Shown here: positions 7,950 to 16,210 of the stretch, one piece after another
Layout of the letters: every line of letters begins with the position of its first letter
Numbering within the stretch: the stretch's first letter is position 1
From: an uncultured Bacteroidota bacterium
Lineage (GTDB): Bacteria > Bacteroidota > Bacteroidia > Bacteroidales > F082
Direction: 5' to 3'
Assembly: GCA_900542475.1 (NCBI GenBank)
Contig: UQNO01000025.1
Location: 1-28,110, forward strand
Length of the DNA stretch: 28,110 bases
Notes under the pieces: generated by a model
The model's input: the letters and a program-made list of their open reading frames with translations, nothing else
Databases searched by the model: none
Told to the model about the DNA's origin: nothing
Position numbers and translations under genes: made by a program

Positions 7950-10430
7950 ATGGAAAGAAAGACATACTTTGTAAACGTCATTTTGCCGATTCCGGTTCCG
8001 AGTGCTTTCACTTATCGTGTACCTTATGAACTCAACGACCGCGTGAAAGTCGGGCAACGTGTTGTGGTGCAGTTCGGTCGCATGAAGATTATGTCGGGAT
8101 TAATAAGCGGGATTACTGATAAAGTGCCTGATTATGAGCAGATTAAGTATATTTTGGCTATCCTTGACGATAATCCTGTCGTCAATGCCGTGCAGATGAA
8201 ATTATGGCGATGGATATGTGATTACTATCTTTGTTACGAGGGCGAGGTGATGCAGGCTGCACTGCCATCGGCAATGAAACTCTCAAGCGAATCAAAAATT
8301 AGGCTCTCCGATGAGTTTGAACTTGACACTTTGACACTCAACGACTTTGAATATCTTGTTGTAGAGGCGTTGCAGGTGCAGCAGAAGCTCACGATAAGTG
8401 AGGTAAGCAAGATTATCGGTTATAAAAAGGTGATGCCTCTCGTAAAAACAATGATTGAACGAAAAATCATTGTGATGGAGGAGGAGCTTGACGCTAAATT
8501 CAAAGCAAAATACGAGCGTTTTGTAGCCTTGTCGGCAGATTATCAAAATGGGGATAGAATACATGGGCTCATGGACGAACTTTCCAAGCGAGCCTACAAG
8601 CAGTTGGAAGTGCTGATGTCGTTCTTCGTCCTTGGCGGAAAAGCCGATAACGACGTGCCCGCCTCCGAGTTGCTCGCAAAATCCAATGCTAACAGCACCG
8701 TCCTGAAGGCTCTTGTTAATAAAGGTGTGTTTAAAACTTATGAAAAACGTGTGAGCCGACTCAAGAGTTTTGATGCTCTTGCCGATGTCTCTTCAATACA
8801 ACTTACGGAAAAACAACAACTTGCATTTAGTGAAATACATACAGGATTCTCTGATAAGAAGCCGGTGTTGCTTCATGGAGTGACCTCTGCCGGCAAGACG
8901 GAAATATATATAAAACTGATACAAGAAGCTGTTGACAGTGGCAGACAGGTGCTTTATCTGTTGCCGGAAATTGCTCTTACAGAGCAGATTATCAACAGGT
9001 TAAAGAAATATTTCGGAGACAAGGTCGGTGTTTATCATTCTCGTTACAGCGATATGGAACGTGTGGAGATTTGGGAGCAGGTGTTGGGTTTCGAGCACTC
9101 GAAAAACTCCAAGTATCAAGTTGTCATTGGTTCTCGCTCCTCCATTTTGTTGCCCTTTTCCAATCTTGGTCTCATCATTGTTGACGAGGAGCATGACGGT
9201 TCCTTTAAGCAGATTGACCCTGCACCGCGCTATAATGCCCGCGACCTCGGTGTTATCTTGGCACGCTTACATGGCGCCGATGTCATTCTCGGCTCGGCAA
9301 CCCCGTCGTTTGAGAGCTACTACAACGCCCGTCGGCAACGTTATCATCTCGTCTCTCTCACCGAACGCTTTGGAGGTGTGGAAATGCCTGAAATCATTGT
9401 CGATGACATGAGGGTGGAGCGTCGGCGCAAACTCATGCAGGCTAACTTCGGCAGCGTTCTCGTCGATGCGATGAAAAACACTATCGACGACAAAAACCAG
9501 GTGATTCTCTTCCAAAACCGCCGTGGCTTCTCGCCTCGTCTCGAATGTGGCGTGTGTCATTGGGTGCCGCAGTGCATCAACTGCGATGTTTCCATGACCT
9601 ACCATAAAGCGCAGAATATCATGAAATGCCATTATTGCGGCTATACGATGTCGGTGCCTGCCGAATGTCCGTCGTGTCATAGTACTGACTTGAAAATGCA
9701 TGGTTTCGGCACGGAGCGTGTCGAGGAAGACCTTGCCGCCGTAGTGCCCGAGGCTCGCTGCGCTCGCCTCGACCTCGATACCACACGCTCGAAAAACTCG
9801 TACCAACTTATCCTTGACCAATTCAAGAACCATGAAACCGACATCCTCGTTGGTACACAAATGGTAACAAAAGGCCTCGACTTCGACAATGTGAAAACAG
9901 TCGGCATCCTCGACGCCGACAACATGCTCTCGTTTCCAGACTTCAGAGCGTTCGAACGCAGCTTCCAGCTTATGGAGCAAGTAAGTGGGCGCGCAGGAAG
10001 AAAAGGCGAGAAAGGCAAAGTAATTATCCAAACCTACCAACCGACGCATCCCGTGATATTGAATGTCGTCAATCATGACTACACTCGATTCTTCGAGGAG
10101 CAGATGCCAATCAGAAGACAGTTCTGTTATCCGCCGTATTATCGGCTGATAATGATAAAACTGCGTCATGCCGATTTCGACAAACTCAACAAAGCCGCCG
10201 GAGATTTCGCGGAAAAACTGCGTCCTGTCTTTAAAAACAATATTCTCGGACCGGAATATCCTGTCGTTTCGAGAATTAAGAATCAGTATATCAAACAAAT
10301 CTTGATTAAGTTCGACAGAAACGACAATTCGATGACAATCAAGGAGATTTTGAAACGAGAAATCGAATCGTTCAAAAAGGACAACAATTACAAGTCGATA
10401 AACCTCTCAATCGATGTCGATCCGATATAA
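7950..10430 (+). CDS. priA: Primosomal protein N' (replication restart helicase)
   Basis: An 826-aa PriA, the 3'-to-5' helicase that recognises stalled forks and reloads the replisome. The N-terminal DNA 3'-end-binding region starts NVILPIPVPSAFTYRVP, confirming the start. A long linker domain follows. Then come the helicase motifs: Walker A GVTSAGKT (residues 310-317), DEEH (412-415), GSATPS, and later VGTQMVTKGLDF and the GRAGR-type motif VSGRAGRKG. Eight cysteines between residues 533 and 576 (CGVC, CINC, CHYC, CPSC) form the zinc-binding pair typical of PriA. It is about 95 residues longer than the E. coli enzyme, which I believe is usual in this phylum. It stands alone, divergent from the plug gene. 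Confidence 0.97.
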   Translation: MERKTYFVNVILPIPVPSAFTYRVPYELNDRVKVGQRVVVQFGRMKIMSGLISGITDKVPDYEQIKYILAILDDNPVVNAVQMKLWRWICDYYLCYEGEVMQAALPSAMKLSSESKIRLSDEFELDTLTLNDFEYLVVEALQVQQKLTISEVSKIIGYKKVMPLVKTMIERKIIVMEEELDAKFKAKYERFVALSADYQNGDRIHGLMDELSKRAYKQLEVLMSFFVLGGKADNDVPASELLAKSNANSTVLKALVNKGVFKTYEKRVSRLKSFDALADVSSIQLTEKQQLAFSEIHTGFSDKKPVLLHGVTSAGKTEIYIKLIQEAVDSGRQVLYLLPEIALTEQIINRLKKYFGDKVGVYHSRYSDMERVEIWEQVLGFEHSKNSKYQVVIGSRSSILLPFSNLGLIIVDEEHDGSFKQIDPAPRYNARDLGVILARLHGADVILGSATPSFESYYNARRQRYHLVSLTERFGGVEMPEIIVDDMRVERRRKLMQANFGSVLVDAMKNTIDDKNQVILFQNRRGFSPRLECGVCHWVPQCINCDVSMTYHKAQNIMKCHYCGYTMSVPAECPSCHSTDLKMHGFGTERVEEDLAAVVPEARCARLDLDTTRSKNSYQLILDQFKNHETDILVGTQMVTKGLDFDNVKTVGILDADNMLSFPDFRAFERSFQLMEQVSGRAGRKGEKGKVIIQTYQPTHPVILNVVNHDYTRFFEEQMPIRRQFCYPPYYRLIMIKLRHADFDKLNKAAGDFAEKLRPVFKNNILGPEYPVVSRIKNQYIKQILIKFDRNDNSMTIKEILKREIESFKKDNNYKSINLSIDVDPI

Positions 10431-10435
10431 AAAAC

Positions 10436-10464
10436 GTAGAGACGTCATGTCATGGCGTCTCTAC
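10436..10464 (-). terminator. GTAGAGA-family hairpin, terminator of the exbBD operon
   Basis: GTAGAGACGTCAT (10436-10448), 3-nt loop, ATGGCGTCTCTAC (10452-10464): a 13-bp stem with one wobble. Read on the minus strand it is followed by GTTTTTTAT, so it fits an intrinsic terminator for exbB-exbD. For priA, which converges from the left, it offers a hairpin without a T-run. A second copy of the same family lies at 25342-25370. Confidence 0.75.
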
Positions 10465-10492
10465 TGATTCTAATGTTTAAAGACCAATGTCT

Positions 10493-10951
10493 TTATTCTC
10501 CTTTTCGGACAGAATAATTGATACGGAACGCACCGCATTTTCTCAACTCCTGCTTCACGTCGGTGACAAGACCCATTCTCACGCCTTCATCAATCTTGAG
10601 TGATGTTGTGAGGAGTGGACGGTCAGCCTCTGGACGGTCAAGACGCTCCTGTTCGATGAAAGGTATCACGTCTTCGATACGAGCATATTGGTCGTTGAGC
10701 TGGATACGAGATTCTGTACCGTAGAGCTTTGTGTTCACCGGAGGTCCGATGTAAATGAAACTCACAAGAGATTTTTTCTCAAGTTTCTGGACTTCCGTCG
10801 CTGCTGGTAATTTCATCTTGACTTTCAATGTTGTCTCACGCATTGAGGTTGTAACCATGAAGAAGAAAATCAACATGAAGATAATATCAGGCATTGAACC
10901 GGTTGAGATTGCCGGAACTTCTTTTGATCCTCTTTTTCTGAATTTTGCCAT
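10493..10951 (-). CDS. exbD: ExbD/TolR-family biopolymer transport protein (second copy)
   Basis: A 152-aa ExbD/TolR protein: a short cytoplasmic N-terminus, one transmembrane helix (about residues 22-40), and a periplasmic domain. The helix carries the conserved proton-path aspartate in SMPDIIFMLIFFF. With ExbB it uses the proton gradient to drive an outer-membrane process, such as TonB-dependent uptake or a Tol-like function. It follows the first exbD by 15 nt and is the last gene of the operon, ending before the hairpin at 10436-10464. It differs strongly from the first copy in its periplasmic part, so the pair probably forms a heteromer rather than being a recent duplication. Confidence 0.93.
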   Translation of the reverse strand: MAKFRKRGSKEVPAISTGSMPDIIFMLIFFFMVTTSMRETTLKVKMKLPAATEVQKLEKKSLVSFIYIGPPVNTKLYGTESRIQLNDQYARIEDVIPFIEQERLDRPEADRPLLTTSLKIDEGVRMGLVTDVKQELRKCGAFRINYSVRKGE

Positions 10952-10966
10952 AAATTTTCTCTCCTA

Positions 10967-11542
10967 TTATTTGATTTCCTCTGGTTCGGCCTCTGAAATA
11001 CGTACCGGGACAGCTTTGTTGACCGCATCGACTTTGTCTTTGTCGGTGAGGTTGCTGAAAGATGTCTGGAAATAGCGTTGTGAGACCTCCTCTTTGAGTT
11101 CATTAAAAGCTTTTGCCAATTCATTTTGAACTGCAATGTACATCTGGTAAGAAGTACCGCGGTCATTCTTAAGTGATACGACACCTTTGTTGGTCGTGTA
11201 CTTGCCAATCATCTCGATATCTTTCACCTCGACTTCAGGAGCTTTCTCATCATTCGGTCTTGGAGTGATGAAGTCTTTCGTCTTGTCTTTAAGTTCTGAG
11301 ATGTCGCAAGGTCTGCCGTTGACCATCAACTTGTCGTACTTATTGATCATGACGTTCAAAATGTTTCTTTCTTTCACTTTGACATCCATGTTCGGGTTTT
11401 CTACTGGTGGGGGCAGACGACGGGTGATACCGCTGTCAGTGTCCATCGTAGTAGTAACGAGGAAGAATATCAACAGCAAGAAAGAGATATCAGCCATCGA
11501 ACTGGCGTTGATTTCCGGTACTTTCTTTTTCTTACGAGCCAT
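10967..11542 (-). CDS. exbD: ExbD/TolR-family biopolymer transport protein (first copy)
   Basis: A 191-aa ExbD-like protein. After a basic start (MARKKKKVPEINASS) the single transmembrane helix MADISFLLLIFFLV carries the conserved aspartate that couples proton flow. The periplasmic part is longer than in its neighbour. It includes an inserted segment (about residues 90-125) and ends in an acidic tail (EAEPEEIK). It lies 17 nt downstream of the operon's unknown membrane protein and 15 nt upstream of the second exbD. Two different ExbD proteins with one ExbB is a common arrangement in Bacteroidota; what process they energise here is not shown by the sequence. Confidence 0.92.
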   Translation of the reverse strand: MARKKKKVPEINASSMADISFLLLIFFLVTTTMDTDSGITRRLPPPVENPNMDVKVKERNILNVMINKYDKLMVNGRPCDISELKDKTKDFITPRPNDEKAPEVEVKDIEMIGKYTTNKGVVSLKNDRGTSYQMYIAVQNELAKAFNELKEEVSQRYFQTSFSNLTDKDKVDAVNKAVPVRISEAEPEEIK

Positions 11543-11559
11543 GATAATTTCCTTCCTTA

Positions 11560-11985
11560 TTATTTATTAATGAGTTTCGATACTGCTGAATAGATTACAG
11601 CCGCGATTGTAGCACCGGCGACGATGTATGTGAATACCATGAAGAAGTCAACGAAGGACTCTGTTCCCTTGGTAACTCCCATTGATTCAAGATATTCTAC
11701 TGATAATGTCGCTCCTTTTGATAACAGCAATGCGATGAGAGATATCACTGCCACTATGGCTAATACCAAACCAAGAGTCTTGACACTCTTCGGATTGATG
11801 ATAATACCGTAGATAGGTGCAAACAAAATCGCAACCACAGTCAATCCAAGCATGCAATATGCAAATCCCATGAATGTTCCGACGCCGGCTTCACCACTGG
11901 CAATGGTGATGATTACGAAAATGACGTTGAGAACCATCAAGGTAATAAGCAGATACTTGCAATATTTTGTTAATTTGTCGACCAT
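11560..11985 (-). CDS. Unknown membrane protein inside the exbB-exbD operon
   Basis: A 141-aa protein that I cannot assign to a named family. It has four probable transmembrane segments: about residues 10-30 (YLLITLMVLNVIFVIITIA), 36-60, 72-90 and 112-135. A short loop (LSVEYLESMGVTKGTESFVDFF) separates the third and fourth. No catalytic motif is visible. It sits exactly between exbB (18-nt gap) and exbD (17-nt gap) in the same direction. It is therefore very likely an accessory or structural partner of this proton-driven motor (inference from context only). Confidence 0.75.
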   Translation of the reverse strand: MVDKLTKYCKYLLITLMVLNVIFVIITIASGEAGVGTFMGFAYCMLGLTVVAILFAPIYGIIINPKSVKTLGLVLAIVAVISLIALLLSKGATLSVEYLESMGVTKGTESFVDFFMVFTYIVAGATIAAVIYSAVSKLINK

Positions 11986-12003
11986 GATTCTTTTTTTGTT
12001 GGA

Positions 12004-12804
12004 TTAGTGTTTCTTTGAATAAGCCTGGAGCAAGTCCATAAATGTGATTGACGAGTCTTCCATATCGTTGACGATGCCTTCAATCTTGTTGAGGATGAAG
12101 TTGTATGCGATCTGGAGGATAACAGCGACGATAAGACCGAACACTGTTGTCAACAAAGCGACTTTCATACCGCCTGCGACAACCGTAGGGCTGATGTCAC
12201 CCGCCGCGGCGATAGCGTCGAATGCCTGAATCATACCGATAACAGTACCCATAAATCCCAACATAGGTCCCAAGGCGATGAACAATGTAATCCAGCTTGC
12301 GCCACTTTCAAGGTTGCCTGTCATGACTGAACCGTATGAAACGACTGATTTTTCAACTTCTTCCATGCCATCGTTGTAGCGCATCAAACCCTGGTAGAAA
12401 ATGCTGGCGACAGGGCCGCGTGTGTCACGGCAGAGGTCTTTGGCCTTTTCAATACCACCTTTGTTCAACGTCTCTTCCAACTGTGCGAGAAGCTTCTTGG
12501 TGTTTGTCGTGCTTAATGTCAAATAAATGATTCTTTCGATTGATACCGCGAGACCGAGGACCAAGATTAACAAGATAACGCTCATGAACTCCCAGCCGCC
12601 ATCGATGAATTGTTTCTTCAAAACCTCGTGGAATGTGGCATCTGTCTCTGGTGCCGCCAATGGATTGGTCTGGGCTACAGTCTCAACAACCTGCTCTACC
12701 TGGGCCGGCTGTTCTGGTTGGTTTTCTTCTTGTGCAAGAAGCGCGTTGCTGATTCCGAATGTCAGAAATCCCGCAACTGTTAGTAAAGCAATTAACTTTT
12801 TCAT
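12004..12804 (-). CDS. exbB: MotA/TolQ/ExbB proton channel family protein
   Basis: A 266-aa ExbB/TolQ-type protein, the multi-helix stator of the ExbBD motor in the inner membrane. An N-terminal hydrophobic segment ending in LLAQ looks like a signal peptide. It is followed by a Gln/Glu/Pro-rich stretch, so the mature N-terminus may be periplasmic. The first channel helix is about residues 72-95 (FMSVILLILVLGLAVSIERII). The two pore-lining helices are later: SWITLFIALGPMLGFMGTVIGMIQAF and GGMKVALLTTVFGLIVAVILQIAYNF. GTVIGM and ALLTT are the typical proton-channel positions. It leads the operon exbB / membrane protein / exbD / exbD. I see no convincing -7 box directly upstream; the tRNA-Ser gene lies 91 nt upstream on the same strand. 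Confidence 0.94.
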   Translation of the reverse strand: MKKLIALLTVAGFLTFGISNALLAQEENQPEQPAQVEQVVETVAQTNPLAAPETDATFHEVLKKQFIDGGWEFMSVILLILVLGLAVSIERIIYLTLSTTNTKKLLAQLEETLNKGGIEKAKDLCRDTRGPVASIFYQGLMRYNDGMEEVEKSVVSYGSVMTGNLESGASWITLFIALGPMLGFMGTVIGMIQAFDAIAAAGDISPTVVAGGMKVALLTTVFGLIVAVILQIAYNFILNKIEGIVNDMEDSSITFMDLLQAYSKKH

Positions 12805-12895
12805 GATTTGAATTTTGAATTACTACTTTTAATTTGTTAATTAATTTGTTTCTATTATTTGATGTCTTTTATCTTTAAACCATACACTGTCTCCG

Positions 12896-12983
12896 CGGAG
12901 AGAGCGGGATTCGAACCCGCGGTACCCTTTTGAAGTACACACACTTTCCAGGCGTGCTCCTTAAACCACTCGGACATCTCTCC
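12896..12983 (-). tRNA. tRNA-Ser (anticodon GGA)
   Basis: An 88-nt class II tRNA on the minus strand. The acceptor stem is GGAGAGA / TCTCTCC with discriminator G. The anticodon arm is CACGC-CTGGAAA-GTGTG with anticodon GGA at 12947-12949, reading serine codons UCC/UCU. It has the long variable arm expected for Ser, and the T arm is GCGGG-TTCGAAT-CCCGC. No CCA is encoded, so it must be added after transcription. Confidence 0.97.
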
Positions 12984-13013
12984 AAAGGATTTTTACTCCA
13001 AAAAAAATCGTGT

Positions 13014-13021
13014 CAAAATTA
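13014..13021 (-). promoter_or_regulatory. -7 box upstream of tRNA-Ser
   Basis: Minus-strand TAATTTTG matches TAnnTTTG, 30 nt before the tRNA 5' end. The surrounding DNA from 12984 to 13141 is very AT-rich and I see no gene in it. Confidence 0.4.
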
Positions 13022-13141
13022 CAAAAAATATCTATTCAATAAACAATATTTTTGAAACATTATTTCATTTTTTCAAAAAAATCCATCTATTTGTCTCTAA
13101 TTAGTTTATTATCAATAACTTTATGCTTGGCATTATGTATT

Positions 13142-14167
13142 TTACACCGTCATCTCGCCTCTCAACGACTCTTGTAGATACCTTTTTATGTCGCTTCTGC
13201 CGAGACCTTCGCCTAATAGATACATCATCTTCGCGAGTGCTGACTCCGTGGTGATGTCGTAACCGCTGATTACTCCGATTTTATCAAGGTTCAAACTTGT
13301 CTCATAGCGTCCCATCTCTACTGAACCCGACTTGCACTGTGTTACATTATATATAATAAGGCCTTTTCTTATGGCGTCGGCGAGTTCGTCTAAAAACCAC
13401 TCCGATGTCGGTGCGTTGCCGGAGCCGAAAGTCTCCATGATAACACCCTTGAGTCCAGGCGTGCTCAAGGCATGTTTTACGAAATCATGGGTTATGCCCG
13501 GGAAAAGCTTCAGAATGCCGACGTTTCTGTCGAATTTCTTGTGGACAATGAGCGCCCCGTCCTTGGGTTGTGAAATGAACTCCTTGTTGTATTTGATTTT
13601 AATGCCTACGTCTGCCAGGGTCGGATAATTGCCCGATGAGAACGCGTTGAAGTTCTCTGCATTGAACTTGGTGGCTCTGTTGCCCCTGAGCAACTGGTTT
13701 TCAAAGAAAATACATACTTCCGGCGCGCATGGCTTGCCGTTTGTCTTCGACGCGGCAATCTCTATTGAGGTCACAAAGTTCTCGCGTCCGTCGCTTCTCA
13801 CCATGCCCATTGGCAGTTGTGAACCGGTGAATACTACAGGTTTTGCGAGGTTTTCAAGCATAAAACTCAAAGCCGAGGCACTGTATGCCATGGTGTCAGA
13901 GCCGTGTAAGACCACGAAACCATCATATTTTTCATAGTTTTCTTCGATTTTTTCCGCCAACTCGATCCAAAACTCCGGTGTCATGTTCGACGAGTCGATG
14001 AGGTGTTTGAAAGCGTAAAAATCAATGGTGTAATCGAGGTTGCGGAGCACAGGCATGTGCTCGTAAATATTACCGAAATCGAAAGGAGCCAGGCTGCCTG
14101 TCTTCGGGTCCTTCATCATTCCAATCGTGCCTCCGGTGTAGAGCACTAAAATCGATGGTTTTTTCAT
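13142..14167 (-). CDS. ansA: Type I L-asparaginase
   Basis: A 341-aa cytoplasmic-type asparaginase that hydrolyses asparagine to aspartate and ammonia. The N-terminus SILVLYTGGTIGM carries the catalytic threonine pair (Thr14 falls at the same position as in E. coli AnsA). The second catalytic segment is VVLHGSDTMAYSASALSFML, followed by PVVFTGSQLPMGMVRSDGREN. There is no signal peptide. ATG at 14167 is chosen; a GTG two codons earlier is possible. It is the last gene of trpS-hflX-tatD-ansA, separated from tatD by 64 nt holding a perfect 19-bp stem-loop. Confidence 0.95.
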   Translation of the reverse strand: MKKPSILVLYTGGTIGMMKDPKTGSLAPFDFGNIYEHMPVLRNLDYTIDFYAFKHLIDSSNMTPEFWIELAEKIEENYEKYDGFVVLHGSDTMAYSASALSFMLENLAKPVVFTGSQLPMGMVRSDGRENFVTSIEIAASKTNGKPCAPEVCIFFENQLLRGNRATKFNAENFNAFSSGNYPTLADVGIKIKYNKEFISQPKDGALIVHKKFDRNVGILKLFPGITHDFVKHALSTPGLKGVIMETFGSGNAPTSEWFLDELADAIRKGLIIYNVTQCKSGSVEMGRYETSLNLDKIGVISGYDITTESALAKMMYLLGEGLGRSDIKRYLQESLRGEMTV

Positions 14168-14181
14168 GTTCACTATGTTTT

Positions 14182-14223
14182 CGTTCTTTCGGGCGAAGCC
14201 TGAAGGCTTCGCCCGAAAGAACG
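14182..14223. repeat. Perfect 19-bp stem-loop between tatD and ansA
   Basis: CGTTCTTTCGGGCGAAGCC (14182-14200), loop TGAA, and its exact reverse complement (14205-14223). It is GC-rich within an AT-rich gap and has no T-run on either side, so it is not a standard terminator. It may be a REP-like element, or an mRNA-processing or 3'-end-stabilising hairpin between two genes of one operon. Confidence 0.85.
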
Positions 14224-14231
14224 CGTTGTAT

Positions 14232-15017
14232 TCATATTTTAAATAGTCTTTTGGCGTTATTCGTTGTTGTTTTGCAAATCTCTTCTGTTGTCACCCCGTA
14301 AATCTCCGCCACTTTCTCGGCTGTCTTCACTATATACGCCGGCTCGTTGCGCTTGCCGCGATACGGCACCGGTGGAAGGTACGGGTCGTCCGTCTCCAAC
14401 ACTATGCACTCCAACGGAATATCTGCCAAAAACTCTTTTACACCGCAGTTCTTGTATGTTATCACGCCGCCGAGCCCTATATGAAAGCCGTAGGATAATG
14501 CGGTTCTCGCCTCGTCGAAAGTGCCGTTGAAACAATGCATCGCCCCGGCGAGGCGGCCGTCCTGCTCATGGTCTAAAACCTTGAACATCTCGGGAAAGGC
14601 GTTCCTCGTGTGAATAGAAACCGCTAACCCCAAGTCTTTCGCCCAGTGCAGCTGCTCGCGGAAAACCTCAATCTGCTCTTTCCTGAAAGTGTCGTCCCAA
14701 TAAAAATCCAACCCGATTTCACCAACGCCAACCAACGGCGAGCTGTCATTCCGAGCGGAGTAGTCTCCTGTAAATCTCTCTATGATTTTCAACTTCTCCT
14801 TATAATCGTTTCTCACTTCTTCAGGGTGTAATCCCATCATAACTCTCACATTGTCAAGATGCCTTCCTTGAAACTCCATCATCGGTTTGATGGTTTTCTC
14901 GTCGGTGTTGGGCAACAGCAGCATCTCCACACCCGCTTCGATGGAGCGGTTGAACACTTCTTCTCTGTCAGTGTCGAAAGCTTCGTCGTAAATATGGCTG
15001 TGCGTGTTGATAATCAT
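14232..15017 (-). CDS. tatD: TatD-family metal-dependent hydrolase / 3'-5' DNase
   Basis: A 261-aa TatD-type amidohydrolase-fold enzyme. Metal-binding motifs are in order: NTHSHIYD at the N-terminus (HxH), GEIGLDFYWD, AVSIHTRNAF, AMHCFNG, and LVLETDDPYLPP at the C-terminus. The family removes nucleotides from single-stranded or damaged DNA and is cytoplasmic. Length is normal. It begins 11 nt after the end of hflX on the same strand. A perfect stem-loop follows it before ansA. Confidence 0.93.
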   Translation of the reverse strand: MIINTHSHIYDEAFDTDREEVFNRSIEAGVEMLLLPNTDEKTIKPMMEFQGRHLDNVRVMMGLHPEEVRNDYKEKLKIIERFTGDYSARNDSSPLVGVGEIGLDFYWDDTFRKEQIEVFREQLHWAKDLGLAVSIHTRNAFPEMFKVLDHEQDGRLAGAMHCFNGTFDEARTALSYGFHIGLGGVITYKNCGVKEFLADIPLECIVLETDDPYLPPVPYRGKRNEPAYIVKTAEKVAEIYGVTTEEICKTTTNNAKRLFKI

Positions 15018-15028
15018 GTTGTTGCGTC

Positions 15029-16210
15029 TTAATAAAGGAAGTTGTCGTATGGATACCTGATTGCGTGCATGTCGCGGATTTCTTTGTAAAGCAAGTCTCT
15101 AAGTTCTTGATAATTAGTCCTTTCTGCCGCTGATATGAATATGCACGGCTTGTCTTTTGCCATCCAAGTATTCTTCCAATCGTCCAAAGAATAGTTTTTC
15201 TTGGTGACAGGTGTCAAGTCGTCGGCTTCTTTTTCCTCGTATTTGTATGCGTCAATCTTGTTAAACACCATGATGACTTTTTTGTCTCCGGCTCCAATAT
15301 CGGTCAATGTTTGGTTCACCGTCTCAATCTGCGATTCAAAGTCGGAATGGGAGATATCTACCACGTGTAGCAAAATGTCTGATTCCCTCACCTCGTCGAG
15401 GGTCGATTTAAACGATTCCACTAATTGTGTCGGCAGTTTTCTGATGAAACCGACGGTGTCGGATAGCAAAAACGGCAGGTTTTCAATCACCACCTTTCTC
15501 ACTGTGGTGTCCAAGGTGGCGAAGAGCTTGTTTTCGGCAAACACCTCGCTCTTGCTGAGCATGTTCATTATTGTCGATTTGCCGACGTTGGTGTATCCTA
15601 CCAACGCTACACGCACCATCTGCTGACGGTTTTTCCGTTGCACGGATTTCTGCATGTCGATTTCTTCAAGTTTCCCTTTCAAAGAAGCGATTTTATTGCG
15701 GATAATCTTGCGGTCGGTCTCGATTTGTGTCTCGCCTGGGCCTCTCATTCCAATGCCGCCTCGCTGACGTTCCAAGTGGGTCCACATTCTGGTCAGACGT
15801 GGCAGCATGTATTGATACTGAGCGAGTTCCACCTGTGTCTTGGCGTATGCCGTTTTGGCGTTTTTAGCGAAAATGTCGAGTATGAGGTTTGTTCTGTCGA
15901 GTATGCGGCATTCAAGTTCCTTTTCGAGGTTTCTGATTTGTGTGGCGCTGAGCTCGTCGTCAAATATTGCCATGTCGATTTCTTCTGCTTTCACATATTG
16001 ACGAAGTTCTTCAAGCTTTCCCGAGCCGAGATACGTCACGCTGTTGGGGCGTTCCAATGGCTGTACTAAACGACCAACGGCAATGCCTCCCGCCGTCTCT
16101 AAAAGAAACTCCAGTTCGTCGAGATATTCTTCTGTCCTCTCGCGGTTCTGCTCGTAGGTGCTTACTGCCACTAAAACCGCTCTTTCCTGCTTTTTTTCGT
16201 GCTCAATCAT
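15029..16210 (-). CDS. hflX: GTPase HflX (ribosome-splitting)
   Basis: A 393-aa HflX GTPase. Family members bind the 50S subunit and split stalled or hibernating ribosomes under stress. The N-terminal HflX domain includes VTYLGSGKLEEL. The linker carries the hallmark GGIGMRGPGETQIETDRR-type segment (here ending TDRK). The G domain has Walker A GYTNVGKST (about residues 205-213), G3 DTVGFIRKLP and G4 NKID. The start codon overlaps the trpS stop by one base (TAATG), implying translational coupling, and tatD follows after 11 nt. The pairing with trpS puts a ribosome-rescue factor and a tRNA synthetase under one promoter. Confidence 0.96.
   Translation of the reverse strand: MIEHEKKQERAVLVAVSTYEQNRERTEEYLDELEFLLETAGGIAVGRLVQPLERPNSVTYLGSGKLEELRQYVKAEEIDMAIFDDELSATQIRNLEKELECRILDRTNLILDIFAKNAKTAYAKTQVELAQYQYMLPRLTRMWTHLERQRGGIGMRGPGETQIETDRKIIRNKIASLKGKLEEIDMQKSVQRKNRQQMVRVALVGYTNVGKSTIMNMLSKSEVFAENKLFATLDTTVRKVVIENLPFLLSDTVGFIRKLPTQLVESFKSTLDEVRESDILLHVVDISHSDFESQIETVNQTLTDIGAGDKKVIMVFNKIDAYKYEEKEADDLTPVTKKNYSLDDWKNTWMAKDKPCIFISAAERTNYQELRDLLYKEIRDMHAIRYPYDNFLY

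Noticed and set aside
14257..14535. Overlapping frames on both strands within tatD
   Set aside because: TatD motifs are continuous in the main frame, so the alternatives are shadows; no frameshift is indicated.
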